Of a stretch of DNA of 64,000 nucleotides, positions 34,933-43,720 are shown one piece after another. This DNA is from Flavobacteriaceae bacterium (GTDB taxonomy: Bacteria; Bacteroidota; Bacteroidia; Flavobacteriales; Flavobacteriaceae): the NCBI GenBank assembly GCA_018402205.1, contig JAGYIX010000003.1, positions 682,001 through 746,000 on the forward strand. The letters are read 5' to 3'. Each line of letters opens with the position of its first letter. Within the stretch, counting starts at the first letter, position 1. The position numbers were made by a program, and so were the translations under genes. The notes beneath the pieces were generated by a model. That model was given only the letters and a program-made list of their open reading frames with translations, made no database searches and was not told the origin of the DNA.

Positions 34933-36650
34933 TATATATTTCCGTTTTTAAGTTCAGACACTGCGTGGTTTGCAGCGCGAGCGGTAAAGGCCATATAGGT
35001 GAGCGATGGGTTCACACATGCCGCTGAAGACATGAATGATCCGTCGGTTACATATACGTTTTTACACGCGTGAACTTGGTTATTTCCATTGAGTACAGAG
35101 GTCTTAGGGTCTCTACCCATGCGGGCGGTTCCCATCTCGTGAATTCCTAAACCGAGTGCGTATGGACGATCGTAAGGAGTAATATCCTTGGCTCCGGCTT
35201 TTTCAAGCATCTGCACTGCTTGATCTTGCATGTCTTTGCGCATGGCGAATTCGTTCTCACGAATTTCTGCGTTGAAGCGAACTGTTGGAAGTCCCCATTG
35301 GTCTAGATTGTCATAGTCTAGCACAAATTTGTTGTCTTCGTACGGAAGGGTCTCTCCAAAGGCCAAGAAGTTAGCCGACCACTTACCTGGGTCTAGAATA
35401 GCATCTTTGAGTTGGGCTCCGAATTGAGCCTCGGCAACGAGGTCAGAGATATCTCCGCGTCCGCCGCCCCCTTGGTACCCGTATCCTCTTTTAAATTCTT
35501 TCATATTAGTGGCTCCACCAATATTTCTAAATCGAGGTACATACCAACCGTTTGGTCTTCTTCCTTTATAATATTTGTCTTCGTAGCCTTCAAAAGTGCC
35601 CGAAGCACCTACCAAGAAGTGGTGGTCCATGATGTTTCTTCCCAATTGGTCGGAATCGTTACCCATTCCGTTCGGAAAACGCTCTGAACGCGAATTCATC
35701 AAAATCGAGGTAGACGCTATGGCAGAGGCGCATAAAAAGATCACCTTAGCCTTAAAAACAAATTCTTCGTTGGTTTCGGCATCGATTACCTTTACCCCCG
35801 AGGCTTTCTGCGTATCGGCATCGTAAATAATTTCACTGACAATAGAATCGGCGCGCAAGGTTAAGTTACCTGTGCGTTCGGCAACCGGAAGAGTTGACGA
35901 TAAGCTGCTGAAGTAAGCGCCAAATGGGCATCCTCGCACGCAGCGGTTGCGGTATTGACAGCGAATACGTCCGTCTCCTTCAAATTTCTTATCACTAGTA
36001 ATGTGGGCTACACGCCCAGAGGTTACCACGCGATCTTCAAAAGCGGCCTCAACACGCTCGCGAATGTCTTGCTCTACACAATTAAGTGGCATGGCCGGTT
36101 CAAATTCACTATCTGGAAGTTGCGGCAGGTTTAATGCCTCCCCCGAAACGCTGATAAATTTTTCTACTTTGGAATACCAAGGCGCAATGTCTTTATAACG
36201 CACAGGCCAGTCTACAGCAATGCCTTCACGCCCATTAGCTTCAAAATCAATGTCGCTCCAGCGGTAAACCTGACGGCCCCACATAATAGAACGCCCACCA
36301 ACGTGGTATCCACGCATCCAATCGAAGCGCTTGTCTTCACTATATGGGTGTTTTACATCATCTACAAACCAATGTGAACTTGCATAGCCTGTAGTGTACC
36401 CGGTGCGTGCCTGCTTTTGCTGGCGCTCTTGACTTTCAACCGTTGGGCGACCTCCGTTAGGCATATCCCACTTATCGAGATTTGCTGTGGGATAGTCTTC
36501 ACGGTGCTTTTTCATGGGTCCGCGCTCAAGCACTAGAGTTTTCAAGCCGTTCTCGCATAACTCTTTTGCAGCCCATCCCCCGCTGATTCCAGAGCCTACT
36601 ACAATCGCATCATACGACTCTTGCTCGTCATTAAAATAGAATTTGGTCAT
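34932..36650 (-). CDS. GMC family oxidoreductase (sugar 3-dehydrogenase-like)
   Basis: FAD-dependent alcohol/sugar dehydrogenase, 572 residues. It has the Rossmann FAD motif DAIVVGSGISGGWAAKEL (about 14-31), GGRSIMWGRQVYRW, a cysteine-rich RCQYRNRCVRGCPFGAY, and the C-terminal catalytic HEMGTARMG with NPSLTYMAFTARAA. There is no signal peptide, which fits export together with the Tat-type small subunit encoded next. Size and features resemble the glycoside 3-dehydrogenases that oxidise the C3 hydroxyl of sugars. It is divergent from the MFS-Gfo-isomerase-DUF1080 genes across a 137-base promoter region. Confidence 0.88.
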   Translation of the reverse strand: MTKFYFNDEQESYDAIVVGSGISGGWAAKELCENGLKTLVLERGPMKKHREDYPTANLDKWDMPNGGRPTVESQERQQKQARTGYTTGYASSHWFVDDVKHPYSEDKRFDWMRGYHVGGRSIMWGRQVYRWSDIDFEANGREGIAVDWPVRYKDIAPWYSKVEKFISVSGEALNLPQLPDSEFEPAMPLNCVEQDIRERVEAAFEDRVVTSGRVAHITSDKKFEGDGRIRCQYRNRCVRGCPFGAYFSSLSSTLPVAERTGNLTLRADSIVSEIIYDADTQKASGVKVIDAETNEEFVFKAKVIFLCASAIASTSILMNSRSERFPNGMGNDSDQLGRNIMDHHFLVGASGTFEGYEDKYYKGRRPNGWYVPRFRNIGGATNMKEFKRGYGYQGGGGRGDISDLVAEAQFGAQLKDAILDPGKWSANFLAFGETLPYEDNKFVLDYDNLDQWGLPTVRFNAEIRENEFAMRKDMQDQAVQMLEKAGAKDITPYDRPYALGLGIHEMGTARMGRDPKTSVLNGNNQVHACKNVYVTDGSFMSSAACVNPSLTYMAFTARAANHAVSELKNGNI

Positions 36651-36787
36651 TGTTTTCCATAGTTTAGTTACCCCAATTTATACAAAGCAGCCTAATTTTT
36701 CTACATTTAGTTCGCTTTACTTAAAACTTTAGCGGAATAATCAGCAATTTTTTAGCATTTTTCCATTTTGTATGAAAATCTAACCTT

Positions 36788-38014
36788 ATGAAGACAGCAA
36801 TTAGAATTCAACTTTCCTTTATGATGTTCCTCGAATTTTTTATTTGGGGCGGATGGTTTGTAACCATGGGTATTTTTTTACCCAGTACGCTTAATGCCAG
36901 TGGGGCAGAGAGCGCTCTCGCTTATTCTACTCAGTCTTGGGGGGCCATCATTGCACCATTTATCATTGGTCTAATTGCCGATCGCTACTTCAACGCCGAA
37001 CGCATTTTGGGGGTACTTCATCTTTTAGGAGCCGTGCTTATGTACCAAATGGCCAATGCGGAGAATTTTGCAGTTTTCTACCCCTATGTATTAGGGTATA
37101 TGATCGCCTACATGCCTACCCTGGCCCTGGTCAATTCGGTTTCGTTTAATCAAATGACCAATCCGGCCAAAGAATTTTCCATTATTCGTGTTTTTGGAAC
37201 CATCGGATGGATCATCGCCGGGCTCTCTATCAGTTACCTATTTAAATGGGATACTCCTGAAGCGGTCGCAGGCGGCGCACTGCGCAACACCTTTTTGATG
37301 ACTGGAGTAGCTTCTCTAGTTCTAGGTGTCTTTAGTTTCACCCTGCCAAAAACGCCTCCACGTGGAAAGCAAAATGAGGTCACTGTAAGCGGAATTCTAG
37401 GCCTAGATGCGCTTAAATTATTAAAAGATCGCAATTTCTTGGTCTTCTTTATTTCATCGGTACTCATCTGTATTCCACTTGCCTTTTACTACCAGCACGC
37501 GGCTCAATTTTTAGGCGAAATTGGGGTCGAGAATCCGGCCGGAAAAATGACCATCGGGCAGATCTCTGAGGTAATCTTCATGCTCTTACTCCCCGTTTTT
37601 TTCACCCGATTTGGCTTTAAGAAAACTATCTTGGTAGGTATGCTTGCCTGGACTATACGTTATCTCATGTTCTCTATAGGCGATGCAGGCTCTGGAGCTT
37701 ACCTTCTACTCATAGGTATTGCGCTGCACGGTATATGCTACGACTTTTTCTTTGTGTCTGGCCAGATTTACACCGACACCAAGGCCGGAGACGCGGTAAA
37801 AAGCGCCGCCCAAGGATTGATTACCTTAGCTACCTACGGTATAGGAATGCTCATCGGATTCGCCATTGCTGGGCAAATAACTGATAGTTACGCACTTGCC
37901 GAAGGCGGACACGAGTGGAAGCAGATCTGGATCTTCCCAGCGGTTTTTGCCATTGGGGTTTTTGCACTTTTTGCGGTATTTTTCAAGAAAGAAAACATAG
38001 CTTATAAATCTTAA
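36788..38014 (+). CDS. MFS transporter, nucleoside:H+ symporter-like (NupG family)
   Basis: A 408-residue integral membrane protein with about 12 hydrophobic helices. The N terminus IQLSFMMFLEFFIWGGWFVTMG and the segment FNQMTNPAKEFSIIRVFGTIGWIIAGLSISY are characteristic of the NupG/XapB-like branch that in Bacteroidota and Planctomycetes often sits beside Gfo/Idh/MocA and DUF1080 genes. In this context it more likely imports a sugar or keto-sugar than a nucleoside; that is inference. First gene of a four-gene operon; the next starts six bases later. Confidence 0.85.
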   Translation: MKTAIRIQLSFMMFLEFFIWGGWFVTMGIFLPSTLNASGAESALAYSTQSWGAIIAPFIIGLIADRYFNAERILGVLHLLGAVLMYQMANAENFAVFYPYVLGYMIAYMPTLALVNSVSFNQMTNPAKEFSIIRVFGTIGWIIAGLSISYLFKWDTPEAVAGGALRNTFLMTGVASLVLGVFSFTLPKTPPRGKQNEVTVSGILGLDALKLLKDRNFLVFFISSVLICIPLAFYYQHAAQFLGEIGVENPAGKMTIGQISEVIFMLLLPVFFTRFGFKKTILVGMLAWTIRYLMFSIGDAGSGAYLLLIGIALHGICYDFFFVSGQIYTDTKAGDAVKSAAQGLITLATYGIGMLIGFAIAGQITDSYALAEGGHEWKQIWIFPAVFAIGVFALFAVFFKKENIAYKS

Positions 38015-38020
38015 TCAATT

Positions 38021-39163
38021 ATGCCCAAAAAAATCAGACTAGGAATATTAGGAGGTGGAGGCGATTCACTCATCGGAATCGTGCATCGCATCGCCTCATT
38101 TATGAACGACAACTATGCCATTGTTGGAGGGGTTTTTAATCCCGACAAGGCCATCAGCATAGCCTTTGCAGAAGAAATCGATATTCCTACAAACCGCATT
38201 TACGCCACCGTTGAAGAACTCGTAGAAAAAGAAAACGCCCTGCCCGCTGACGAAAGAATGCAGGTGATCAGCGTGCTAACGCCAAACTTTCTGCATTTTC
38301 CCATGGCCAAAGCACTGCTTGAGGGAGGCTTTAACGTGATTTGCGAAAAGCCGATGACCACTACCTATGAAGAGGCTAAAATTTTGGCCAATCTGCAGCA
38401 GAAAAGTGGAGCTGTTTTCGCGCTCACCCACACGTATACCGGTTACCCTATGGTGCGCCAGATGCGCGAGATGATTCGCGCCGGAGCCATCGGGCCTATT
38501 CACAAGGTAGATGCCCAATACTATCAGGGGTGGATCAATCCGCTCATTCACGACGAAAAAAGCCGCAAGTCGACCTGGAGATTAGACCCTGAAAAGTCTG
38601 GAATCAGCTGCTGCATTGGAGACATAGGCGTGCACGCCTTTAACCTTCTCGAATACACCACGGGGCTAGAGGTGAATCAACTCCTCAGCGACTTCAACTT
38701 TTTGTACGACGACAACGTGATGGACGTCGACGGAACGGTACTCGTGCGCATGAATAAGCACGTGAAAGGAGTGATTCGCGCCAGTCAAATAGCCACCGCC
38801 GAAGAAAACAATATCAGCATCGCGGTTTACGGGCGCAAAGGCGGGCTCAAATGGGAACAAGAGAATCCCAATTATTTATACCTGCTTGAAGAAGGTAAGC
38901 CTTTACAGGTGCTAAAGCCCGGACACGCCTATAACAGCGCTATGGCCAAAGACGCCACTAAGCTGCCTCCGGGGCACCCTGAAGGCATTTTTGACGCCAT
39001 GGCTAACATATACCTAGGGGTAGCCAAGGCCATTCGCGGTGAGCAGATGCATCAAGGAGAATACCCCACGGTTAGAGACGGCGTTAGAGGCATGAACTTC
39101 ATTGAGGCCACCGTAGAATCCAACCAAAAAGGAAATGTTTGGGTAACCCTTAACAACGATTAA
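38021..39163 (+). CDS. Gfo/Idh/MocA family NAD(P)-dependent oxidoreductase
   Basis: A 380-residue oxidoreductase with an N-terminal Rossmann domain (IRLGILGGGGDSLIGIVHR, glycine-rich loop at about 8-17) and the family signature VICEKPMTTTYEEAK (EKP at about 110-112). The C-terminal alpha/beta domain contains GISCCIGDIGVHAFNLLEY with a catalytic His. No signal peptide, so cytoplasmic. Relatives oxidise or reduce sugar hydroxyls, including position 3, and fit a role in handling a keto-sugar. The gene sits tightly between the permease and isomerase genes. Confidence 0.9.
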   Translation: MPKKIRLGILGGGGDSLIGIVHRIASFMNDNYAIVGGVFNPDKAISIAFAEEIDIPTNRIYATVEELVEKENALPADERMQVISVLTPNFLHFPMAKALLEGGFNVICEKPMTTTYEEAKILANLQQKSGAVFALTHTYTGYPMVRQMREMIRAGAIGPIHKVDAQYYQGWINPLIHDEKSRKSTWRLDPEKSGISCCIGDIGVHAFNLLEYTTGLEVNQLLSDFNFLYDDNVMDVDGTVLVRMNKHVKGVIRASQIATAEENNISIAVYGRKGGLKWEQENPNYLYLLEEGKPLQVLKPGHAYNSAMAKDATKLPPGHPEGIFDAMANIYLGVAKAIRGEQMHQGEYPTVRDGVRGMNFIEATVESNQKGNVWVTLNND

Positions 39164-39170
39164 TTTGACC

Positions 39171-40223
39171 ATGAAGACGATTAAAGGACCAGCCGTATTT
39201 TTGGCGCAATTCGTAGACTCAAAAGCGCCCTATAATAGCCTTGAAGGCATGTGCAAATGGGCCTCAGACCTGGGCTACAAAGGCATACAAATACCTACAT
39301 GGGAGCACTTTCTGATCGACCTAGACAAGGCAGCTGAAAGTCAGACCTACTGCGACGAACTCAAGGGCACCATTGCGAGCTATGGGCTCGAAATTACCGA
39401 GCTCTCTACCCACCTTCAGGGGCAGTTGGTAGCGGTGCATCCGGCCTACGACATCATGTTTGACAACTTTGCTCCGGCAGCCGTCAAAAACAATCCAAAG
39501 GCGCGAACCGAGTGGGCCATTCAAACCGTTAAGAAAGCGGCCACCGCAAGCAGAAGGCTGGGGCTAAAGGCGCACGCCACCTTCTCAGGAGCCCTGCTCT
39601 GGCACACCGCTCACCCTTGGCCTCAGCGCCCAAAAGGATTGGTCGAAATGGGATTCGCCGAGCTCGCTAAGCGATGGATGCCCATCTTGAACCACTTCGA
39701 TCAAGAGGGCGTTGATGTGTGTTACGAGGTACATCCCGGCGAAGACATTCACGACGGAGACACCTTCGAACGCTTTCTCGAAGCCACCGGCAACCACAAG
39801 CGGGTGAATATCTTATACGATCCGAGCCACTTTGTACTGCAGCAGCTAGACTACATCGAATACATCGATCACTACCACTCTTTTATAAAGGCATTTCACG
39901 TGAAAGACTCCGAGTTTAATCCGACCGGGAAGAAAGGAGCCTTCGGCGGATACAACGATTGGGGCGATCGCGCAGGGCGCTACCGCTCTCCTGGAGACGG
40001 GCAAGTCGATTTTGCTACGATCTTTTCTAAACTCACTCAATACGGCTGCGACGTTTGGGCCGTCATGGAATGGGAGTGCTGTATAAAAAGTCCAGAACAA
40101 GGGGCCAGAGAAGGGGCCGAATTTATTGCCTCTCACATCATTGAAGCCACCCAAAAGACCTTTGACGACTTTGCGGGCGGAGCTGCCGATGAAAATCAAC
40201 TTAAAACCATCTTAGGATTATGA
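39171..40223 (+). CDS. Sugar phosphate isomerase/epimerase (xylose isomerase-like TIM barrel)
   Basis: A 350-residue TIM-barrel protein (AP_endonuc_2/XylA-like). Metal-binding residues appear in CYEVHPGEDI, ILYDPSHFVLQQ, AFHVKDSEF and the late VMEWECC. No signal peptide. Such enzymes next to Gfo/Idh/MocA genes typically isomerise or epimerise a keto-sugar. TTG 39165 is in frame, but ATG 39171 (MKTIKGPAVFLAQF) is the likelier start, seven bases after the previous stop. Its stop overlaps the start of the DUF1080 gene by ATGA. Confidence 0.88.
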   Translation: MKTIKGPAVFLAQFVDSKAPYNSLEGMCKWASDLGYKGIQIPTWEHFLIDLDKAAESQTYCDELKGTIASYGLEITELSTHLQGQLVAVHPAYDIMFDNFAPAAVKNNPKARTEWAIQTVKKAATASRRLGLKAHATFSGALLWHTAHPWPQRPKGLVEMGFAELAKRWMPILNHFDQEGVDVCYEVHPGEDIHDGDTFERFLEATGNHKRVNILYDPSHFVLQQLDYIEYIDHYHSFIKAFHVKDSEFNPTGKKGAFGGYNDWGDRAGRYRSPGDGQVDFATIFSKLTQYGCDVWAVMEWECCIKSPEQGAREGAEFIASHIIEATQKTFDDFAGGAADENQLKTILGL

Positions 40224-41647
40224 AAATTAGTCACGCCTTAACGCTGCTCTCTGGAGCGCTACTTTTAACCAATTGCACTCAAACGACTTCTAAACCTGCC
40301 GCGGCAGCTGCCCCAAGCGAAGCTGAGTGGGAGGTGCTCTTCGACGGTACCTCATTCGACAAATGGCAACGCTACAACGGAGGCGAGGTGAGCGACGCCT
40401 GGACGATAGAAGACGGGGCGATGGTATTCAATCCGCAACCAAACACTAGAGGACATAATATAGTGACCAAAGAAAACTTTCACAGCTTTGAGCTAGAGCT
40501 CGACTGGAAGGTTGCAGAGGGTGCCAATAGCGGCATCTTTTACGGAGTAATCGAAGACGAGCGCCTCGGAGAACCTTACCTCACTGGCCCTGAGATTCAG
40601 GTACTCGACAACCTGCGTCACCCCGATGCGAAGGCCGGGGAAACCCATCAGGCGGGAGCTCTCTACGATATGGTGGCTCCTAGCTCAGATGTGACCAAAC
40701 CCGCAGGAGAGTGGAACAGCTTCTCTATTTTGATCGATCATCACGCCAATCAAGGGCACGTTATTCTCAACGGCGAAAAGGTGGTTGCCTTTCCGCTTCA
40801 CGGGCCTGCCTGGGAAGAGATGGTAGCGCAATCAAAATTCGCTAACTGGAGCTTGTTCGGGGTATATAGAACCGGAAAAATAGGCCTTCAAGACCATGGA
40901 GACCAAGTGGCATTTAGAAATGTGCGTGTGCGCAGAATCCCAAAGCCCGAAATTACCGAAGAGCCCACTGACCCAAGAGCTACTGAACTTTATGAGCCCT
41001 TTGTTCCAAAAGTTACTCCATCAGCTGGTCAAGGCGCACCTAGCGACGCGATCGTGCTATTTGACGGTTCTAGCCTAGAAGATTGGGAAAGTGTTGACGG
41101 CGGAGCTGCTGCATGGACGCTTAACGAAGACGGCAGCATGACCGTGGCCGACAAAACCGGAGACATCCGCACCAAAGAATCGTTTGGCAGCATGCAGCTG
41201 CACATCGAATGGCGCTCACCAGCAGAGGTTATGGGTAAAAATCAGTCTCGCGCAAACAGCGGTATTTTCTTGCAAGAGCTCTATGAAATTCAAGTGCTTG
41301 ACAACAACCAGAACGCTACCTACGTAAATGGGCAGGTCGGATCGATCTACAAGCAGCACGTTCCTCTGGCTATGGCGTCTACCCCATCTGGAGAGTGGAA
41401 TAGCTTTGATGCGGTGTATCACGCTCCGCAGTTCGATGAGTCGGGTGCCAAGATCAAGTCTGGAACCCTTACCCTTATTCACAACGGCGTGTTGATTCAC
41501 GATCACATTGAGATCAAAGGAACTACTCCGTATACCGGATGGCCTAAGAACGAGCCTCATGGCGAGGCCCCTTTACGCCTTCAAGACCACAGAGATAACT
41601 CTAGAGTGAGCTACCGCAATATCTGGGTAAGAAGACTGAACGACTAG
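40220..41647 (+). CDS. Lipoprotein with tandem DUF1080 (3-keto-disaccharide hydrolase) domains
   Basis: A 475-residue protein. It starts with a lipoprotein signal (MKISHALTLLSGALLLTNC, lipidated Cys19), then two DUF1080 concanavalin-like domains: about 36-240 (EWEVLFDGTSFDKWQRYNGG ... FRNVRVRRI) and about 272-475 (DAIVLFDGSSLEDWESVDGG ... YRNIWVRRL). Both contain the NSGIF and EIQVLDN signatures. DUF1080 proteins are described as 3-keto-disaccharide hydrolases, so this one would cleave oxidised glycosides at the cell envelope. Two domains in one chain may reflect a duplication with divergence. Last gene of the operon. Confidence 0.88.
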   Translation: MKISHALTLLSGALLLTNCTQTTSKPAAAAAPSEAEWEVLFDGTSFDKWQRYNGGEVSDAWTIEDGAMVFNPQPNTRGHNIVTKENFHSFELELDWKVAEGANSGIFYGVIEDERLGEPYLTGPEIQVLDNLRHPDAKAGETHQAGALYDMVAPSSDVTKPAGEWNSFSILIDHHANQGHVILNGEKVVAFPLHGPAWEEMVAQSKFANWSLFGVYRTGKIGLQDHGDQVAFRNVRVRRIPKPEITEEPTDPRATELYEPFVPKVTPSAGQGAPSDAIVLFDGSSLEDWESVDGGAAAWTLNEDGSMTVADKTGDIRTKESFGSMQLHIEWRSPAEVMGKNQSRANSGIFLQELYEIQVLDNNQNATYVNGQVGSIYKQHVPLAMASTPSGEWNSFDAVYHAPQFDESGAKIKSGTLTLIHNGVLIHDHIEIKGTTPYTGWPKNEPHGEAPLRLQDHRDNSRVSYRNIWVRRLND

Positions 41648-41661
41648 AACGGGCTATTTGC

Positions 41662-41669
41662 TACCTTTG
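41662..41669 (+). promoter_or_regulatory. -7 promoter element of yicC
   Basis: TACCTTTG matches TAnnTTTG and ends five bases before ATG 41675. The GTG at 41669 overlaps the element and is not a credible start. Confidence 0.65.
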
Positions 41670-41674
41670 TGGCC

Positions 41675-42532
41675 ATGTTACAGTCAATGACCGGATATGG
41701 CCGGGCCGAAGAACGCTTCGACGAAGAAACCTTGAGCATTGAGATCAAGTCGCTCAACAGCAAAAACCTAGATCTCTCTGTGCGATTGCCTCAGGCTTTG
41801 AGAACGCATGAACTCAACCTGCGCAAACGTCTGTCAGACACCATCATAAGAGGAAAAGTCGAAGTCTATGTGCAACTCAGCGGGCAACAGCTAAACCCTC
41901 AGGCTCAACTGAACCAGGAGGTCATAAATCGCTATCTCGAGCAGATCAATGCCATCGCTGAAGGAGACCGGCTCAGTCAGCTTGCCTTGGCGCTAAGGCT
42001 ACCCGATGCGGTTTCACAAGAAAAAGAAGTGCTCGAAGATCAATCTTGGGAAGCTAAACTTTTTCAGGTGGCCGATCGCGCGGTAGAGGCATTAATTTCT
42101 TTTAGAATTCAAGAAGGAAAAGAACTGCAAGAAGATATCCTTTCTAATCTGCGTCAAATAGAACTTGGCCTTGAGCGCATCGTCGGGCTAGATAGCGAGC
42201 GCACCGACAACCAGCGAACCAAGCTGAGAGAAGCCATAGACACCTTAGAGCAAAAAATAGACGAAAACCGCTTCGAACAAGAACTGATCTATTATATCGA
42301 GAAGTTCGACATCAATGAAGAACGGGTGCGCCTTAAGAACCATATAGACTACTTCCAAACAACACTCAAAGAAGAGGCAGTCGGAAAAAAACTGGGCTTC
42401 ATTGCGCAAGAATTAGGAAGAGAAATTAACACCATCGGGTCCAAAGCCAATCATTCAGGTATTCAGCGTGAGGTGGTGCAGATGAAAGACGCCCTAGAGA
42501 AGATCAAAGAACAGTCGCTCAATGTACTCTGA
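41675..42532 (+). CDS. yicC: YicC family endoribonuclease
   Basis: A 285-residue protein opening MLQSMTGYGRAEE, the invariant YicC N terminus (SMTGxG), and closing with the conserved EELGREINTIGSKAN-type segment (here AQELGREINTIGSKANHSGI) and MKDALEKIKEQSLNVL. YicC proteins are RNases involved in RNA turnover; the gene next to gmk is a very common arrangement. Translation is likely leaderless from ATG 41675. The end overlaps gmk by 11 bases. Confidence 0.93.
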   Translation: MLQSMTGYGRAEERFDEETLSIEIKSLNSKNLDLSVRLPQALRTHELNLRKRLSDTIIRGKVEVYVQLSGQQLNPQAQLNQEVINRYLEQINAIAEGDRLSQLALALRLPDAVSQEKEVLEDQSWEAKLFQVADRAVEALISFRIQEGKELQEDILSNLRQIELGLERIVGLDSERTDNQRTKLREAIDTLEQKIDENRFEQELIYYIEKFDINEERVRLKNHIDYFQTTLKEEAVGKKLGFIAQELGREINTIGSKANHSGIQREVVQMKDALEKIKEQSLNVL

Positions 42533-43100
42533 CACCAGAAAACTAATCGTGTTCTCTGCTCCGTCTGGCAGCGGAAAAACCACCATTGTTCGGCATCTTT
42601 TGGAAAAAACCAACTTGCCTTTATCCTTCTCGGTATCTGCCACCACAAGACCCCCTAGAGGCGCTGAAAAAGATGGTGAAGACTACTATTTTCTGAGCGA
42701 ATCCGAGTTTAAAAGGCGCATAGAAAAGGGCGATTTTATCGAATGGGAAGAGGTGTACCCAGGTGTTTACTACGGCACCTTGATCTCTGAGATTGAGCGC
42801 ATTTGGAACTCTCAAAAGGCCGTACTCTTTGACATAGACGTAGAAGGAGGCCTCGCCATTAAAAGTCAATTTGCTGAGCAAACCTTGACTGTATTCGTAC
42901 GGCCCCCTAGTGTCGATTCGCTAAGACAGCGTCTGGTTGATCGCCAAACCGATAGCGCTGAGCAAGTAGAGATACGGGTAGCTAAGGCGGCTGAAGAGTT
43001 AAAAAAGGCGGCTGCTTTCGATCAAATATTAGTGAATAATACGCTAGAGATCGCCTTGGCTGATGCAGAACAATTGGTAGCCAATTTTTTGAACTCATGA
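42522..43100 (+). CDS. gmk: Guanylate kinase
   Basis: Phosphorylates GMP to GDP. The 192-residue product has the P-loop FSAPSGSGKTTIV (about 11-23), the GMP-binding SVSATTRPPRGAEKDGEDYYF (about 37-58) and FIEWEEVYPGVYYGT. Length is normal. It begins inside yicC (11-base overlap) and ends with an ATGA overlap with nadD, so yicC-gmk-nadD-dgt is one operon. Confidence 0.96.
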   Translation: MYSDTRKLIVFSAPSGSGKTTIVRHLLEKTNLPLSFSVSATTRPPRGAEKDGEDYYFLSESEFKRRIEKGDFIEWEEVYPGVYYGTLISEIERIWNSQKAVLFDIDVEGGLAIKSQFAEQTLTVFVRPPSVDSLRQRLVDRQTDSAEQVEIRVAKAAEELKKAAAFDQILVNNTLEIALADAEQLVANFLNS

Positions 43101-43702
43101 GCGCAGCGCAACAAAAAAAGGTAGGCCTATTCTTCGGAACCTTTAATCCGATGCACCGCGCACATCTGTTTCTGGCCAATCATATGGTAGAGAATCTAGA
43201 CCTCAAAGAAGTCTGGTTTGTCATTACCCCTAAAAGTCCGTTTAAGCAGAAAGATAGTTTAGCCAGTAATCAAGACCGCTACCAAATGGTTTACGACGCT
43301 ATCGAGAGCTACCCCAAATTTAAGGCTGTAGATATCGAATTTTCTTTGCCAAGCCCTAGTTATACCGCAGACACCCTCGCCCATCTCGAAGAAAAGTTTG
43401 CGTATTCTATTGATTTCAGTCTCATTATGGGCGAAGACAACCTGGTGTATTTTCACAAGTGGAAAAATTTTCAGGTTTTGCTCGAGCGTTACCGCATACT
43501 GGTCTATCCTAGGGTCAAAGCCCCTAACGAGACACCCGACGAACAGGTGGCGCAACACCCCAATGTGGTGCGCATTACCGCTCCGATTATTGAGCTCTCG
43601 GCATCTTATGTGCGCGAACAACTGCGCTTGGGTCACGAGGTGCGACCGCTGCTTCCTGACGAAGTTTGGGCCTATATTGAGGCCAAGAGACTTTACCTTT
43701 AA
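43097..43702 (+). CDS. nadD: Nicotinate-nucleotide adenylyltransferase
   Basis: Adenylates nicotinate mononucleotide in NAD synthesis. The 201-residue product has the nucleotidyltransferase motif GLFFGTFNPMHRAHLFLANHM (His20, His23; HxxH form), the KSPFKQKDSLA substrate loop, and IIELSASYVREQL (the ISxTxIR-type motif, about 173-185). Standard length. Starts in an ATGA overlap with gmk; dgt follows after 18 bases. Confidence 0.94.
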   Translation: MSAAQQKKVGLFFGTFNPMHRAHLFLANHMVENLDLKEVWFVITPKSPFKQKDSLASNQDRYQMVYDAIESYPKFKAVDIEFSLPSPSYTADTLAHLEEKFAYSIDFSLIMGEDNLVYFHKWKNFQVLLERYRILVYPRVKAPNETPDEQVAQHPNVVRITAPIIELSASYVREQLRLGHEVRPLLPDEVWAYIEAKRLYL

Positions 43703-43720
43703 CTTGAAAAGAACAAGCAA

